From Streptomyces luteolus (GTDB lineage: Bacteria; Actinomycetota; Actinomycetes; Streptomycetales; Streptomycetaceae): a stretch of 54,922 bases of DNA. Positions 7,009 through 14,759 of this stretch are shown here, piece by piece; position 1 is the first letter of the stretch; every line of letters starts with the position of its first letter. The notes beneath the pieces were generated by a model, which had not been told where the DNA came from, did not search any database, and was given only the letters and a program-made list of their open reading frames with translations. The stretch covers positions 1 to 54,922 of the forward strand of contig NZ_JASCIS010000052.1 of NCBI RefSeq assembly GCF_029968015.1, in the 5' to 3' direction. The position numbers were made by a program, and so were the translations under genes.

Positions 7009-8393
7009 TCCTGGATCCGTCGGCCGGGTGCGCGGCGGGTCAACTCCGGTAGCCGTTCCTCCAGTTGGGCCGCGATGCGCGGGACGTCCAGGGTGAGCAG
7101 CTCGCGGTCGCGCATCAGGACCTTGCCGTCGACGATCGTCGTGGTGACGTCGGCGGAGCGCGCGCTGTGCACGAGGGTCGCGGCGAGGTCGTGCACGGGC
7201 CGGGTGTGCGGGCCGCTCAGATCGACGAGGATCAGGTCGGCCCGCCGGCCCGGCGCGAGGGAGCCGACGGTGTCGCCGAGGCCGACGGCGTGGGCGCTCT
7301 GCAGGGTGGCGTGGTGCAGGGCCTGGCGGGCGGTGAGCCAGGCCGGGTCGCCGGTGGACTGCTTCTGGACGAGCGCGGTGAGCGTCATGGCCTCCCACAC
7401 GTCGAGAGTGTTGTTGGACGCGGCGCCGTCCGTGGCGAGGCCGACGGGGATGCCGAGCCGAGCGAGGGCGCGTACAGGCGTGGTGTCCCAGGCGAACTTC
7501 AGGTAGCCGCGCGGCGCGCTCGCCACGGCGACCCGCCCGCCTGCGGCGCCGAGCACGTCGAGGTCGCGTTCCACGAGTCCGGTGGCGTGCGCGATCAGCA
7601 GCTCGACGCCCTCGTCGAGGAGTCCGGCGCGCTGCAGGGTCTCGATGGGCGTACGGCCCGTGCGGGCGAGGCTCGACTCGGTCTGGTCGCGGTTCTCGGC
7701 GGCGTGGATGTGCACGGACAGGCCGTGTTCCTGGGCGAGTTGGGCGATGGCGGCGAGGTCGGCGTCGTCCACGGTGTACGGGGCGTGCGGCGCGAGGCAC
7801 GTGGTGATGCGGCCGTCGGCGGCGCCCCTGTGGTCGAGGGCGAACTCCAGGGAGCGGGCGCGGCCTTCGGGCCCCTGGGAGGAGAAGTAGGCGGCGCCTA
7901 GGTGGGCGCGAAGGCCGCTGTCGGTGACGGCGTCGGCGACCGACTCCATCGCGAAGTAGTGGTCGGCGAAGCAGGTCACGCCGCCGCGGATCATCTCGGC
8001 GCAGGCGAGCCGCGCCCCGAGCGCCACGTCGCGGTCGGTGAGGTTGGACTCGATGGGCCAGATCCAGTCGTTGAACCACTCCTCGACGGGCAGGTCCTCG
8101 GCGATGCCGCGCAGGGCCACCATCGGGCTGTGCGTATGGCAGTTGACCAGGCCGGGCAGGGCGACCTGGCCGTGTGCGTCGATGCGTTCGACGGCGTCCA
8201 GGCGCGCGGCCTCCGCGCTGGAGGTGAGGGCGGCGACGATGCCGTCGCGGACGACGATCGCGCGGTCGGCGGCGAAGCCGACGCGGCCCTCGGGGTCGTG
8301 CACGAGCGCGGTGCAGTGGGTGACGACGAGGTCGGCGGGGCCGCGCGCGCCGGGGGCGGGAGGTTCGGCGGCAGGCTGGTCGGTCGCTGTCAT
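6996..8393 (-). CDS. amidohydrolase, MTA/SAH deaminase-like
   Basis: This 465-residue metal-dependent hydrolase belongs to the AtzA/TrzN/MtaD branch. The metal ligands are in place: GLVNCHTHSPMVALRGIAED (HxH), LSVHIHAAENRDQT, LLIAHATGLVERD and LATDGAASNNTLDVWEAM. The TDGAASNN motif and the RGIAEDLPVEEW segment resemble 5'-methylthioadenosine/S-adenosylhomocysteine deaminases. The usual HNPxSNLKL segment is changed here to SAPRGYLKFAW, so the substrate may differ. The ATG at 8393 lacks a strong Shine-Dalgarno, and a TACCTT box lies 6 nt upstream, which points to a leaderless transcript. No pathway partners lie next to it. Confidence 0.88.
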   Translation of the reverse strand: MTATDQPAAEPPAPGARGPADLVVTHCTALVHDPEGRVGFAADRAIVVRDGIVAALTSSAEAARLDAVERIDAHGQVALPGLVNCHTHSPMVALRGIAEDLPVEEWFNDWIWPIESNLTDRDVALGARLACAEMIRGGVTCFADHYFAMESVADAVTDSGLRAHLGAAYFSSQGPEGRARSLEFALDHRGAADGRITTCLAPHAPYTVDDADLAAIAQLAQEHGLSVHIHAAENRDQTESSLARTGRTPIETLQRAGLLDEGVELLIAHATGLVERDLDVLGAAGGRVAVASAPRGYLKFAWDTTPVRALARLGIPVGLATDGAASNNTLDVWEAMTLTALVQKQSTGDPAWLTARQALHHATLQSAHAVGLGDTVGSLAPGRRADLILVDLSGPHTRPVHDLAATLVHSARSADVTTTIVDGKVLMRDRELLTLDVPRIAAQLEERLPELTRRAPGRRIQDYRP

Positions 8394-8399
8394 CCCGCC

Positions 8400-8405
8400 A
8401 AGGTA
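8400..8405 (-). promoter_or_regulatory. -10 box of a leaderless promoter (amidohydrolase)
   Basis: On the minus strand the sequence is TACCTT-N6-ATG, which places the transcript start at or next to the start codon. No clear -35 was seen. Confidence 0.45.
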
Positions 8406-8531
8406 GGGGCTTGCGGGCGGCGTCGCGGCGTGTCCGGACAACTCGGCAGATGTCCTTGCCATAGTGAGCGGCGCCGGGTCCCGGGCAACCGTCCGTGGCC
8501 CGCTCCCCACCCCTCCGACCAAGGGATCCGC

Positions 8532-8993
8532 ATGCCCCGCACCGCCTCCGCCCGTACCCGACTCGCCGTCGCCGCACTCGCGTTGACGACCCTCACGGTG
8601 GGCGCGCCCGCCGCGTACGCCTCGCTCGACAAGGAGCCGGTCTCCGCGGCCGGTGCGCGCGGGGACGCGTATGTCGAGACCCGGCTGATGTTCGGCACCG
8701 AACGGCCCGACGGCGGTCCCGATGTGACGGACCGGCAGTTCATGGACTTCGTGGACCGCGAGGTGACCCCGCGCTTCCCGGAGGGCCTGACCGTGCAGAC
8801 CGGCCACGGCCAGTGGCGGGACGCGCACGGCACGGTGGAGCGGGAGCGTTCGTACGAGCTGGTCCTGCTGTATCCGGCGGCGTCGGCCGCGGAGCGCGAT
8901 CCGCAGGTGGAGCGGATCCGGGACGCGTACATCCGCGCGTACGGGCAGGAGGCGGTGGCGCGGATCGACGACCGGCTGAGGGTCGACTTCTGA
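8532..8993 (+). CDS. secreted DUF3574 protein
   Basis: This 153-residue protein starts at ATG 8532 with AAGGGA upstream. It begins with a signal peptide (RLAVAALALTTLTVGAPAAYA) and probable cleavage after AYA. The mature part is the DUF3574 domain: YVETRLMFGTERPDGGPDVT, FMDFVDREVTPRFPEGLTV, ERERSYELVLLYP and EAVARIDDRLRVDF. The biochemical role of the family is unknown. The gene stands alone; the stop codon is embedded in a short TCTGAGGG tandem repeat (8989-9014). Confidence 0.87.
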   Translation: MPRTASARTRLAVAALALTTLTVGAPAAYASLDKEPVSAAGARGDAYVETRLMFGTERPDGGPDVTDRQFMDFVDREVTPRFPEGLTVQTGHGQWRDAHGTVERERSYELVLLYPAASAAERDPQVERIRDAYIRAYGQEAVARIDDRLRVDF

Positions 8994-9070
8994 GGGTCTG
9001 AGGGGTCTGAGGGTTGCGGCTCATTCCCGGGGTGCGGCTCCGGCTCCGGCCCCGCTGACAGACTGCGGGC

Positions 9071-9622
9071 ATGAATCGAACTCCTGAGCCCGGGCGGGTC
9101 GACGCCGCCGTCACTCTCGGCCTGTTCGCGGCCTGGCTGGTGCATGACCTGGAGGAGCTGGCGACCGTGCCGCGCTGGACGCGTACGCGGATTCCGGAGC
9201 TGCGGCGGCGCTTTCCGCAGGTGCCGGAGCGGCTGTGGCGGAGCATGGAGGGCATGCGGGGGCGGGAGTTCGCCGTCGCGATGGCCGGGGTGGGGCTCGT
9301 GGTGGCGTCGGCTGCGGCGGACGGGCATCGCACGGGCGGGCGTTCGGCGTACTACCAGTCGGTGCTCGACGGGTTCGGTCTGCACGGCCTGGTCCACCTC
9401 GCCCAGGCCGCCGCCACCCGTGGCTATACGCCGGGCTCGGCCACCTCGCCCCTGTTGGTGGTGCCGTTCACGCTGTGGGCGCGCGGCCGCTTGCGCCGCG
9501 CGGGTGTGCTGCGGCCGACGACCGCCAAGGACGCGGCGCTGAGCCTGGGCCTTGCGGGGGTGGCGGCGGTGGGGGCGCACGCGGCGGCGCGGAGGGTGCT
9601 GTCGGTGCGGCGGATGGGGTGA
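9071..9622 (+). CDS. HXXEE domain membrane protein
   Basis: This 183-residue protein shows the HXXEE motif directly (LVHDLEELATVPRW). It is followed by hydrophobic stretches GVGLVVASAAA, FGLHGLVHLAQAAA and LVVPFTLWARG, and a C-terminal AALSLGLAGVAAVGAHAA. It is probably an inner-membrane protein with about four segments; the family has no established function. The start is ATG 9071. The sequence ahead is CAGACT-N6-ATG, which may be a degenerate leaderless promoter. It is convergent with the ImmA-like gene. Confidence 0.82.
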   Translation: MNRTPEPGRVDAAVTLGLFAAWLVHDLEELATVPRWTRTRIPELRRRFPQVPERLWRSMEGMRGREFAVAMAGVGLVVASAAADGHRTGGRSAYYQSVLDGFGLHGLVHLAQAAATRGYTPGSATSPLLVVPFTLWARGRLRRAGVLRPTTAKDAALSLGLAGVAAVGAHAAARRVLSVRRMG

Positions 9623-9664
9623 ACCAGTCTGTGTCCAGGGCGAGTTGGTCCTGAGCCTGGTCCC

Positions 9665-10216
9665 TCAGCCGCGTGGGCGGCGGTATCCCAGCGAGGCCTC
9701 GATGCGGCCGATGAGGCGGTCGCGGCCGGCCGGGCCCGCCTGGTCCGTCCCGATGAGCCAGGCACGGCATCTGCTGGCGAGGAGCAGGCCGAAGCTCTCC
9801 GCGTCGCTCTCGTCGTCATGGTGGTCGAAGTGGGTGCGGGCCGCGACCTTGAGGACGGTCGCCTGGAGGTCGGCCTCGTCGGCGAGCAGCCGGGCGGCGA
9901 CGCCCGCGCCCTCCACGTGGTGGCTGGCGTGCCCGGCCTCCATGTGCCACAACTCATGTCCCAGAATGACGAGTTGGTGGTCGGGGGCGGTGCGCTCCTC
10001 GATCACGATCAGGTCCTGGTCGACCATGTCGAGCCAGAGCCCGCTGGCGGTGCCGGGCGGGAACGAGGCGGTGCGCAGCCGTACGGGGCGGCCGCGGCGC
10101 CGGCTCATCGCCTCGCAGAGCGCCGCGTGCAGGTCCTGGGGGCGGGCGGGCGCGGCCGACTCGACTCCGGCGAGCAGGTCGGCGCAGAGCCTGCGCATGT
10201 CCTTGGCTATCCCCAC
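9665..10216 (-). CDS. ImmA/IrrE-like metallopeptidase
   Basis: This 183-residue protein carries the zinc protease motif in LVILGHELWHMEAGH (HExxH). A downstream acidic residue for the third ligand is available in the DEADLQAT or DDESDAESFG segments. ImmA/IrrE peptidases cleave a cognate XRE repressor and so switch on genes in response to stress. The gene lies just downstream of, and on the same strand as, an XRE regulator gene (52 bp gap), which fits that model. It is annotated as a toxin-like component in related genomes. No signal peptide is seen, so it acts in the cytosol. Confidence 0.85.
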   Translation of the reverse strand: MGIAKDMRRLCADLLAGVESAAPARPQDLHAALCEAMSRRRGRPVRLRTASFPPGTASGLWLDMVDQDLIVIEERTAPDHQLVILGHELWHMEAGHASHHVEGAGVAARLLADEADLQATVLKVAARTHFDHHDDESDAESFGLLLASRCRAWLIGTDQAGPAGRDRLIGRIEASLGYRRPRG

Positions 10217-10268
10217 GGTTCTCTCCGTGCCTCGCTCCTGAACCTGGTGCTGCTCCTGGCGGCGGCCA

Positions 10269-11021
10269 TCAGGACTCCGACCGCCGCACGTTCTCCAGGA
10301 GCATGTCCAGCCACTCCGTGACCGTGTCCCGGTGCTTGTCGGTGGGCAGTTGGGCGGCGCGCCAGGCGATGCCGCGCACCCCGTGGTCCTGCAGCAGGCG
10401 CTGCAGCGGGTCCGCCGGGCCGTCGGCGGCCTCTTCCGTCCCCTCCGCCGCGGCCGCGGGCGCGGTCGACGGGGCCGCGGCGGATCCCGGCGCTCCGGCG
10501 TGCCCGGCCGCGTCGACCGGCGGGCGCTCCTCCGGGAGCCCGGCCTGGCGCTGGCGCAACTCCTCCTCCACGCGCCGCAGCGCGCCGGTCAGGGCGTCGG
10601 TGTCCTCGGCGGTGAGGAATCCGGCGTGCACCTTGAAGAACCGCTGGATGGCGGCGCAGTGCTCCATGGTGGGGCGCCGGTCGCCGTTGATGAGGGCGCC
10701 GGCCTGCTGACGTGACATGCCCGCGCCGTGGGCGATCTCCTGCTGCGTGTACCGCCGGCCGTCGGGCTTGAGCCGGGTCTTGCGCAGCAGGGCGAAGCGT
10801 TGCAGGAAGCGCGCCTGGAGGTCTGCCTCGCCCCCGGACCGTCCTGCGAGCAGCTCCTCGACGACCGGGACGGGCACGCCGGACTCCGCGGAGAGCTTGG
10901 CGGGCCGGAAGGCCTCGGCGCGGGGCACGCCGACCCGGTCGGCGAGTTCGGCGACTCGGGCGACCACCACGGCGAGCGGCCCGGCGGCTGCCGGACCGGG
11001 AACCGAGAAGTCATCAGTCAC
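10269..11021 (-). CDS. XRE-type helix-turn-helix regulator, likely partner of the ImmA-like protease
   Basis: This 250-residue regulator has its HTH at about residues 75-135 (GRRYTQQEIAHGAGMSRQQA, GALINGDRRPTMEHCAAIQR, FFKVHAGFL). An Ala/Pro/Glu-rich linker follows, and then a C-terminal segment PLQRLLQDHGVRGIAWRAAQ. The start is GTG 11021 with GGAG 8 nt upstream. A TTGACC box (11054-11059) with TAGGAG 18 nt downstream is a possible promoter. Further upstream a cluster of GGAACTC repeats is a candidate binding array for this protein. It is followed on the same strand by the ImmA/IrrE-like gene. Confidence 0.88.
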   Translation of the reverse strand: MTDDFSVPGPAAAGPLAVVVARVAELADRVGVPRAEAFRPAKLSAESGVPVPVVEELLAGRSGGEADLQARFLQRFALLRKTRLKPDGRRYTQQEIAHGAGMSRQQAGALINGDRRPTMEHCAAIQRFFKVHAGFLTAEDTDALTGALRRVEEELRQRQAGLPEERPPVDAAGHAGAPGSAAAPSTAPAAAAEGTEEAADGPADPLQRLLQDHGVRGIAWRAAQLPTDKHRDTVTEWLDMLLENVRRSES

Positions 11022-11504
11022 CGGTGGGTCTCCTACGTCGAGAGCTTCGATTCGGTCAACTGTCGTTCCGTACGGCCGCGTCGTGTCCGGCGGACCTCTC
11101 GCACGGCGCTCACCTCGGGGAACTCCGGAGAGTTCCGGGAAATTCCACGGAACTCCGGGGAACTCTGGGGAACTCTCCTTGCCCTGGGCGTACTTGGGCG
11201 GCTCGACGCCGGTGCCGTACCGGCTTCGGACAACAACCGGGGCTGCCCGGAGGGTAGTCGGTCCGCAACGGCCCGGCCAAGACTTGCCACAGCTGTGGCG
11301 CAAAGCGATCGGCCTGCGGCAGGAAATGCCACGATCATTGACACACGGTCTGCGGGACAAGGAGTATCGCCTTCAACAAAGTACGTAACGGACGGTCGCA
11401 GCCGGGCAGGGAGCACCGCGGACCGGTCCGGGCCCGAGGAACCGCCTCGCGGACCCGCGTACGGAAGGTCTCACTCCACGGGAGGGACAGCGTCTCGATG
11501 ACGA
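11022..11504. other. 483-bp divergent regulatory region
   Basis: This gene-free region separates the XRE regulator from the MmyB-like gene. It holds a possible XRE promoter (11030-11059), a GGAACTC repeat array (11119-11178), a 14-bp perfect palindrome GCCACAGCTGTGGC (11286-11299) and a TTGACA box at 11338-11343 with no convincing -10. The open frames crossing it do not resemble proteins. Confidence 0.6.
11119..11178. promoter_or_regulatory. helically phased GGAACTC operator-like array
   Basis: GGAACTC occurs at 11119, 11149, 11159 and 11169, that is at 30, 10 and 10 bp steps. A degenerate copy, GGAAATTCC, lies at 11138. The first copy forms a perfect 7-bp inverted repeat with GAGTTCC (11130-11136) across a CGGA spacer. 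Copies 10 bp apart lie on one face of the helix, as in cooperative operator arrays. Confidence 0.55.
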
Positions 11505-12230
11505 ATGATCTCGATGGCGAATGACCCGGCGTCCGGATCCTCCGGCTCCCTGAAGGCCTGGCCCCACGGCACCGGCAAGGCCCAACCGACCTCCGCAGAG
11601 CGTGAGTTGGCACTGCGGGCCTACCTCCGCGACTACACCGCGCTGATCGCCGCCACGCCCCACCCGTCCCTCCTCGTCGATCACGCGTGGAACGTCCTGG
11701 CCGCCAATCCCGCGTACGAGAGCCTCTTCCGGGAGGTGCGGGAGGTGGCCTCGGCGATGCCGGGCGAGAACCTGCTGCGGTTCGTCCTCTTCCACCCGGA
11801 CGCCGGCAGGGTGCTCCGCGAGCACGAGACGGGCTGGTGCCTGCCGCTGCTCGCGCAGTTCTCGGCGGCCCTCGACGCGCACGGGCAGGACGCCACATTG
11901 CGCGACATCCGCGAGGAGATCGCCCGTGACCCGCTGATGAACGCCGCCTACCAGCAGGGGCTGCCCCGCTGGATGCACAGCGTGGGCCCGGCCGCCCTGG
12001 ACCACGACGGGGCGGTGCGTTCGCTGCGGCACCCGGATCCGGCCTGGGGCACCACCACGTGCCGGATCGTCACGGACACGCCCGGCACGCTGCGTGAACG
12101 CGGTCTGACCCGGCTGACGTTGATCCTGCACGAGCCTGGGCGGCGGCGGGAGGAGACCACGGCCCGCCCCGCCGCGAGCACCCCGCAGGGCTCGCCGCCC
12201 CTACTGCGGGTCGTGCGTCCGCGGGCGTGA
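11505..12230 (+). CDS. MmyB-like sensor domain protein without a DNA-binding domain
   Basis: This protein of 241 residues (238 if started at ATG 11514) matches the ligand-binding C-terminal half of MmyB-type regulators: HPSLLVDHAWNVLAANPAYE, MPGENLLRFVLFHPDAGRVL, LRDIREEIARDPLMNAAYQQ and GTTTCRIVTDTPGTLRERGL. Full MmyB regulators begin with an XRE HTH of about 80 residues; here only about 30 low-complexity residues precede the sensor. The good Shine-Dalgarno (GGAGGG at 11481) is better placed for ATG 11498, which opens an out-of-frame 8-codon ORF, so the true start is uncertain. Divergent from the XRE/ImmA pair. Confidence 0.75.
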   Translation: MISMANDPASGSSGSLKAWPHGTGKAQPTSAERELALRAYLRDYTALIAATPHPSLLVDHAWNVLAANPAYESLFREVREVASAMPGENLLRFVLFHPDAGRVLREHETGWCLPLLAQFSAALDAHGQDATLRDIREEIARDPLMNAAYQQGLPRWMHSVGPAALDHDGAVRSLRHPDPAWGTTTCRIVTDTPGTLRERGLTRLTLILHEPGRRREETTARPAASTPQGSPPLLRVVRPRA

Positions 12231-12262
12231 GTGCTTCGGGGGCCAGCCCCCGGGCCCCCGCT

Positions 12263-12310
12263 CCTCAAACGCCGGAGGGGCTGATTTATCAGCCCGTCCG
12301 GCGTTTGAGG
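12263..12310. terminator. long hairpin terminator of the common Streptomyces CTCAAACGCCGGA type
   Basis: The arms CCTCAAACGCCGGA...GGGCTGA and TCAGCCC...TCCGGCGTTTGAGG pair over about 22 bp around TTTA. This element recurs between Streptomyces genes. It lies between the convergent MmyB-like and LPMO genes and can stop transcription from both sides. Confidence 0.8.
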
Positions 12311-12375
12311 ACGAGCCCGCAGGGCGATCGGCGGTGACCGAGTCGACGGTACGGGCCCGTCCCCGTACAAATCGC

Positions 12376-12894
12376 TCAGCCGCCGATGTTGACGTCGATG
12401 CAGGCGTAGAAGGCGTTCGACGTGTCGGCGATGTTCCACACCGCGAGCACCTTCTGCTTGCCGGTGGCGCCGCCGAAGTTCACGTTGTGCGTGACGGTCT
12501 CTCCGGGCTGGGCGCCGCCGTCGTCGAACGACGCGATCTTGCTGCCGCCGAGGAAGTACTCCCAGGTGCTGGTGGCGTGCCGGGCGGTCAGCTTCCAGGT
12601 GAAGTCCTGGGAGCTGCCGACCGGGGTGACGGCCCAGCCCTTGTTGTCGTCGTCCAGCTCGGCGAAGCGCTCGTTGCCGCCCGCGCAGCTCTTCAGGCCC
12701 TTGGGGCCCTCGACGCTCTGCGGCTCGTACTTGATCGCACCGCACGGGACGGTCCCCGCGGCGCACTGGGCCTGCCTGCTGGGCGGCGAGTTGACGTATC
12801 CGTGCGCGCTGGCGGTGCCGGTGGACAGGGTCAGGGCGATGAGCGGTGCGATGCCCGCGCCCAGGGCGAAGGCCAGCTTCCGGTTTCGCTGCAT
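12376..12894 (-). CDS. secreted AA10 lytic polysaccharide monooxygenase (chitin-binding type)
   Basis: This 172-residue copper enzyme oxidatively cleaves chitin or cellulose outside the cell. The signal peptide (LAFALGAGIAPLIALTLSTG, then TASA) is cut just before HGYVNSPPSRQAQC. The mature N-terminus is therefore the His that forms the copper His-brace; the second His is in WKLTARHATSTWEYFLGG. The axial Phe lies in SNAFYACIDVNIGG. Two pairs of Cys are present. It is a single-domain short AA10 without an extra carbohydrate-binding module. ATG 12894 has AAGGAG 6 nt upstream. A sigma-70 type promoter and a DasR-like operator precede it, which fits chitin or GlcNAc control. Confidence 0.95.
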   Translation of the reverse strand: MQRNRKLAFALGAGIAPLIALTLSTGTASAHGYVNSPPSRQAQCAAGTVPCGAIKYEPQSVEGPKGLKSCAGGNERFAELDDDNKGWAVTPVGSSQDFTWKLTARHATSTWEYFLGGSKIASFDDGGAQPGETVTHNVNFGGATGKQKVLAVWNIADTSNAFYACIDVNIGG

Positions 12895-13042
12895 GGCTAC
12901 TCCTTCACTGCAGTGAGCCGCCGCTCTCGTGGGGTACGACGGCTCCGCTCGGTGGGGGGAGGTGAAGGAGCGTGAAGGTGCACAGCCCGGCGGACCGCCA
13001 GGGCGCCAACTCAGCGGCCCACTACGGGAGTTCACGCTCATT

Positions 13043-13058
13043 CTTGGTCTAGACCTTG
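13043..13058. promoter_or_regulatory. DasR-responsive element (dre)-like site upstream of the LPMO gene
   Basis: CTTGGTCTAGACCTTG contains the perfect palindrome GGTCTAGACC (13046-13055), the core of the published dre consensus (ACTGGTCTAGACCACT-like). It lies immediately downstream of the predicted transcription start of the LPMO gene, where bound DasR would block transcription. A half-similar GGTCTGTGCC repeat overlaps the -10. Confidence 0.8.
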
Positions 13059-13065
13059 GGCACAG

Positions 13066-13093
13066 ACCATAGCGGTTGTCCGGCCACGGTCAA
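13066..13093 (-). promoter_or_regulatory. LPMO promoter
   Basis: On the minus strand this is TTGACC (13088-13093), 16 nt, TATGGT (13066-13071). The predicted start at about 13059 gives a leader of about 165 nt. The -35 is only a few bases from the stop codon of the upstream exporter gene. Confidence 0.65.
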
Positions 13094-13097
13094 GAGG

Positions 13098-14726
13098 TCA
13101 GCCGGAATCGCGCGGAGCCTCCGGAGGCTCGGGCTCCTCCCGGCGCTCCTCCCAGTGCTCCTCCCAGTGCTCCTCCCGGCGCTCCTCCGGGCTCCCTTCG
13201 TGGCGCCCTTCCCAACGCCCCTCCCCCGCCGCCTCCGACGGCTCCAACGGCGGTCCCGCCACCGCGCAGTTCGTACGGCACTCCGGGTGGCAGCGCTCGG
13301 CGCGCTCCGCCTCGGGCGCCCGCACCGTCCACCAGGCGACGAGGGCGCCCAGGGCAAGGAGCCCGGCGCACAGCGGCATCGCACGCCGGAACGCGCCCCC
13401 GAACTCCGCCGCCGAGCGGTACGCCTCGGGCCCCATGCCGACGAGCAGCGGCAGCGCCGCCACGGTGACGAGCCCGGCGGCGCGGGCGGCCGCGTTGTTG
13501 ACCCCGCTGGCGAGTCCGGCGTACGCGGTGTCCACCGAGGCGAGGACGGTCGCGGTGAGCGGGGCGACGAGGGTGACCATGCCGAGCCCGAGCACGACCA
13601 TGGCGGGCAGCACATCGGTGGCGTACGAGGTGTGCGTACCGTCGACGCGCAGCATCAGGAGCATGCCCGCCGCGCACAGCAGCGGCCCGACGGTGAGCGG
13701 CAGGCGCGGCCCGGTCCGCTGAGCGAGGTCGCCGGAGCGGGCGGAGAGCAGCAGCATCAGGACCGTCGTCGGCAGCAGCGCGGTACCGGCGCCGAGGGCC
13801 GAGTAACCCGCGACGACCTGGAGTTGCAGCGCGGCCAGGAAGAAGAAGCCGCCGAACGCCCCGTACACGCAGAGGGTGACGATGTTGACGGAGGTGAACA
13901 GGCGGGCCCGGAACAGCGACGGCGGCAGCATCGGATCGGGGCGGCGCCGCTCGACCCTGACGAACAGCCAGGCCAGGACGAGTCCGGCGACGGCTGAGCC
14001 GAGCACGGCCGGGGACGCGGCGCCGTCCGGGGCGGCGATCAGGGCGTAGGTGAGCAGGCCGAGCGCGAGGGCGCCGAGGGCCGCGCCGAGCACGTCGAAG
14101 GAGTGCGCGCGGGCCTCGGCGCCGCCCGCCGACTCGGGTACGTGCCGCAGCGCGACCGGCACGCACACCGCGGCGAGCGGGACGTTGAGCAGGAACACCC
14201 AGCGCCAGCCCGGTCCGTCGACCAGCCAGCCGCCGAGGAACGGCCCGACGGCCGCGCCGACCCCGCCGAGCCCGGACCACACGCCGACCGCCCTGGCCCG
14301 GTCGCCGGGGTGGAAGGAGGCCTGGATCAGGGCGAGGGAGCCGGGCGTGAGGAGGGCGCCGCCGATGCCCTGCAAGGCCCGGGCGGCGATCAGGACGCCC
14401 GCGTTCGGGGCGAGCCCGCACAGCAGCGAGGCCGCCGCGAACCAGACCACGCCGAGGACGAACACCTTCCGCCGCCCGAACCGGTCGCCGAGCGCACCGC
14501 CGAGCAGGATGAGCCCGGCCAGGGTCAGCATGTACGCGTTGACGGTCCACTGCAGCGCGGCCAGATCCGCGTCGAGGTCGGCGCCGATGCGGGGCAGGGC
14601 GACGTTCACGACGGTCGAGTCGAGCAGTGCCATGGCGGAGCCGAGGACCGTGGTCAGGAGCACCCAGCGGCCCGCCGCGCTGCGGGTGCGCAGGGCTCCG
14701 GCGGGGTGCGAGGCGTCTTCGCTCAT
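13098..14726 (-). CDS. DHA2-family MFS drug exporter (14 membrane segments)
   Basis: This 542-residue protein is of the EmrB/QacA type. The motifs are LDSTVVNVALPRIGADL (motif D1), GGALGDRFGRRKVFVLG (motif A) and ARALQGIGGALLTPGSLALI with GVWSGLGGVGAAVGPFLGGW (motif C). More than a dozen hydrophobic segments follow. Such proteins export drugs in exchange for protons. The start is ATG 14726 (MSEDASHPAG); the open frame upstream of it is the relic tail of the neighbouring pseudogene. The last 60 residues are a hydrophilic tail with EEHWEEHWEERREE repeats encoded by five 12-bp units, which is unusual for the family. Confidence 0.92.
   Translation of the reverse strand: MSEDASHPAGALRTRSAAGRWVLLTTVLGSAMALLDSTVVNVALPRIGADLDADLAALQWTVNAYMLTLAGLILLGGALGDRFGRRKVFVLGVVWFAAASLLCGLAPNAGVLIAARALQGIGGALLTPGSLALIQASFHPGDRARAVGVWSGLGGVGAAVGPFLGGWLVDGPGWRWVFLLNVPLAAVCVPVALRHVPESAGGAEARAHSFDVLGAALGALALGLLTYALIAAPDGAASPAVLGSAVAGLVLAWLFVRVERRRPDPMLPPSLFRARLFTSVNIVTLCVYGAFGGFFFLAALQLQVVAGYSALGAGTALLPTTVLMLLLSARSGDLAQRTGPRLPLTVGPLLCAAGMLLMLRVDGTHTSYATDVLPAMVVLGLGMVTLVAPLTATVLASVDTAYAGLASGVNNAAARAAGLVTVAALPLLVGMGPEAYRSAAEFGGAFRRAMPLCAGLLALGALVAWWTVRAPEAERAERCHPECRTNCAVAGPPLEPSEAAGEGRWEGRHEGSPEERREEHWEEHWEERREEPEPPEAPRDSG
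13133..13192. repeat. 12-bp tandem repeat in the 3' end of the exporter gene
   Basis: There are five copies of GCTCCTCCC(A/G)G(T/C), two identical neighbours in the middle. They encode the charged tail repeats and do not disturb the frame. Confidence 0.9.
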
Positions 14727-14759
14727 GCCCGGATCATCCCTCGCGGGGCGGGCCCGCGC

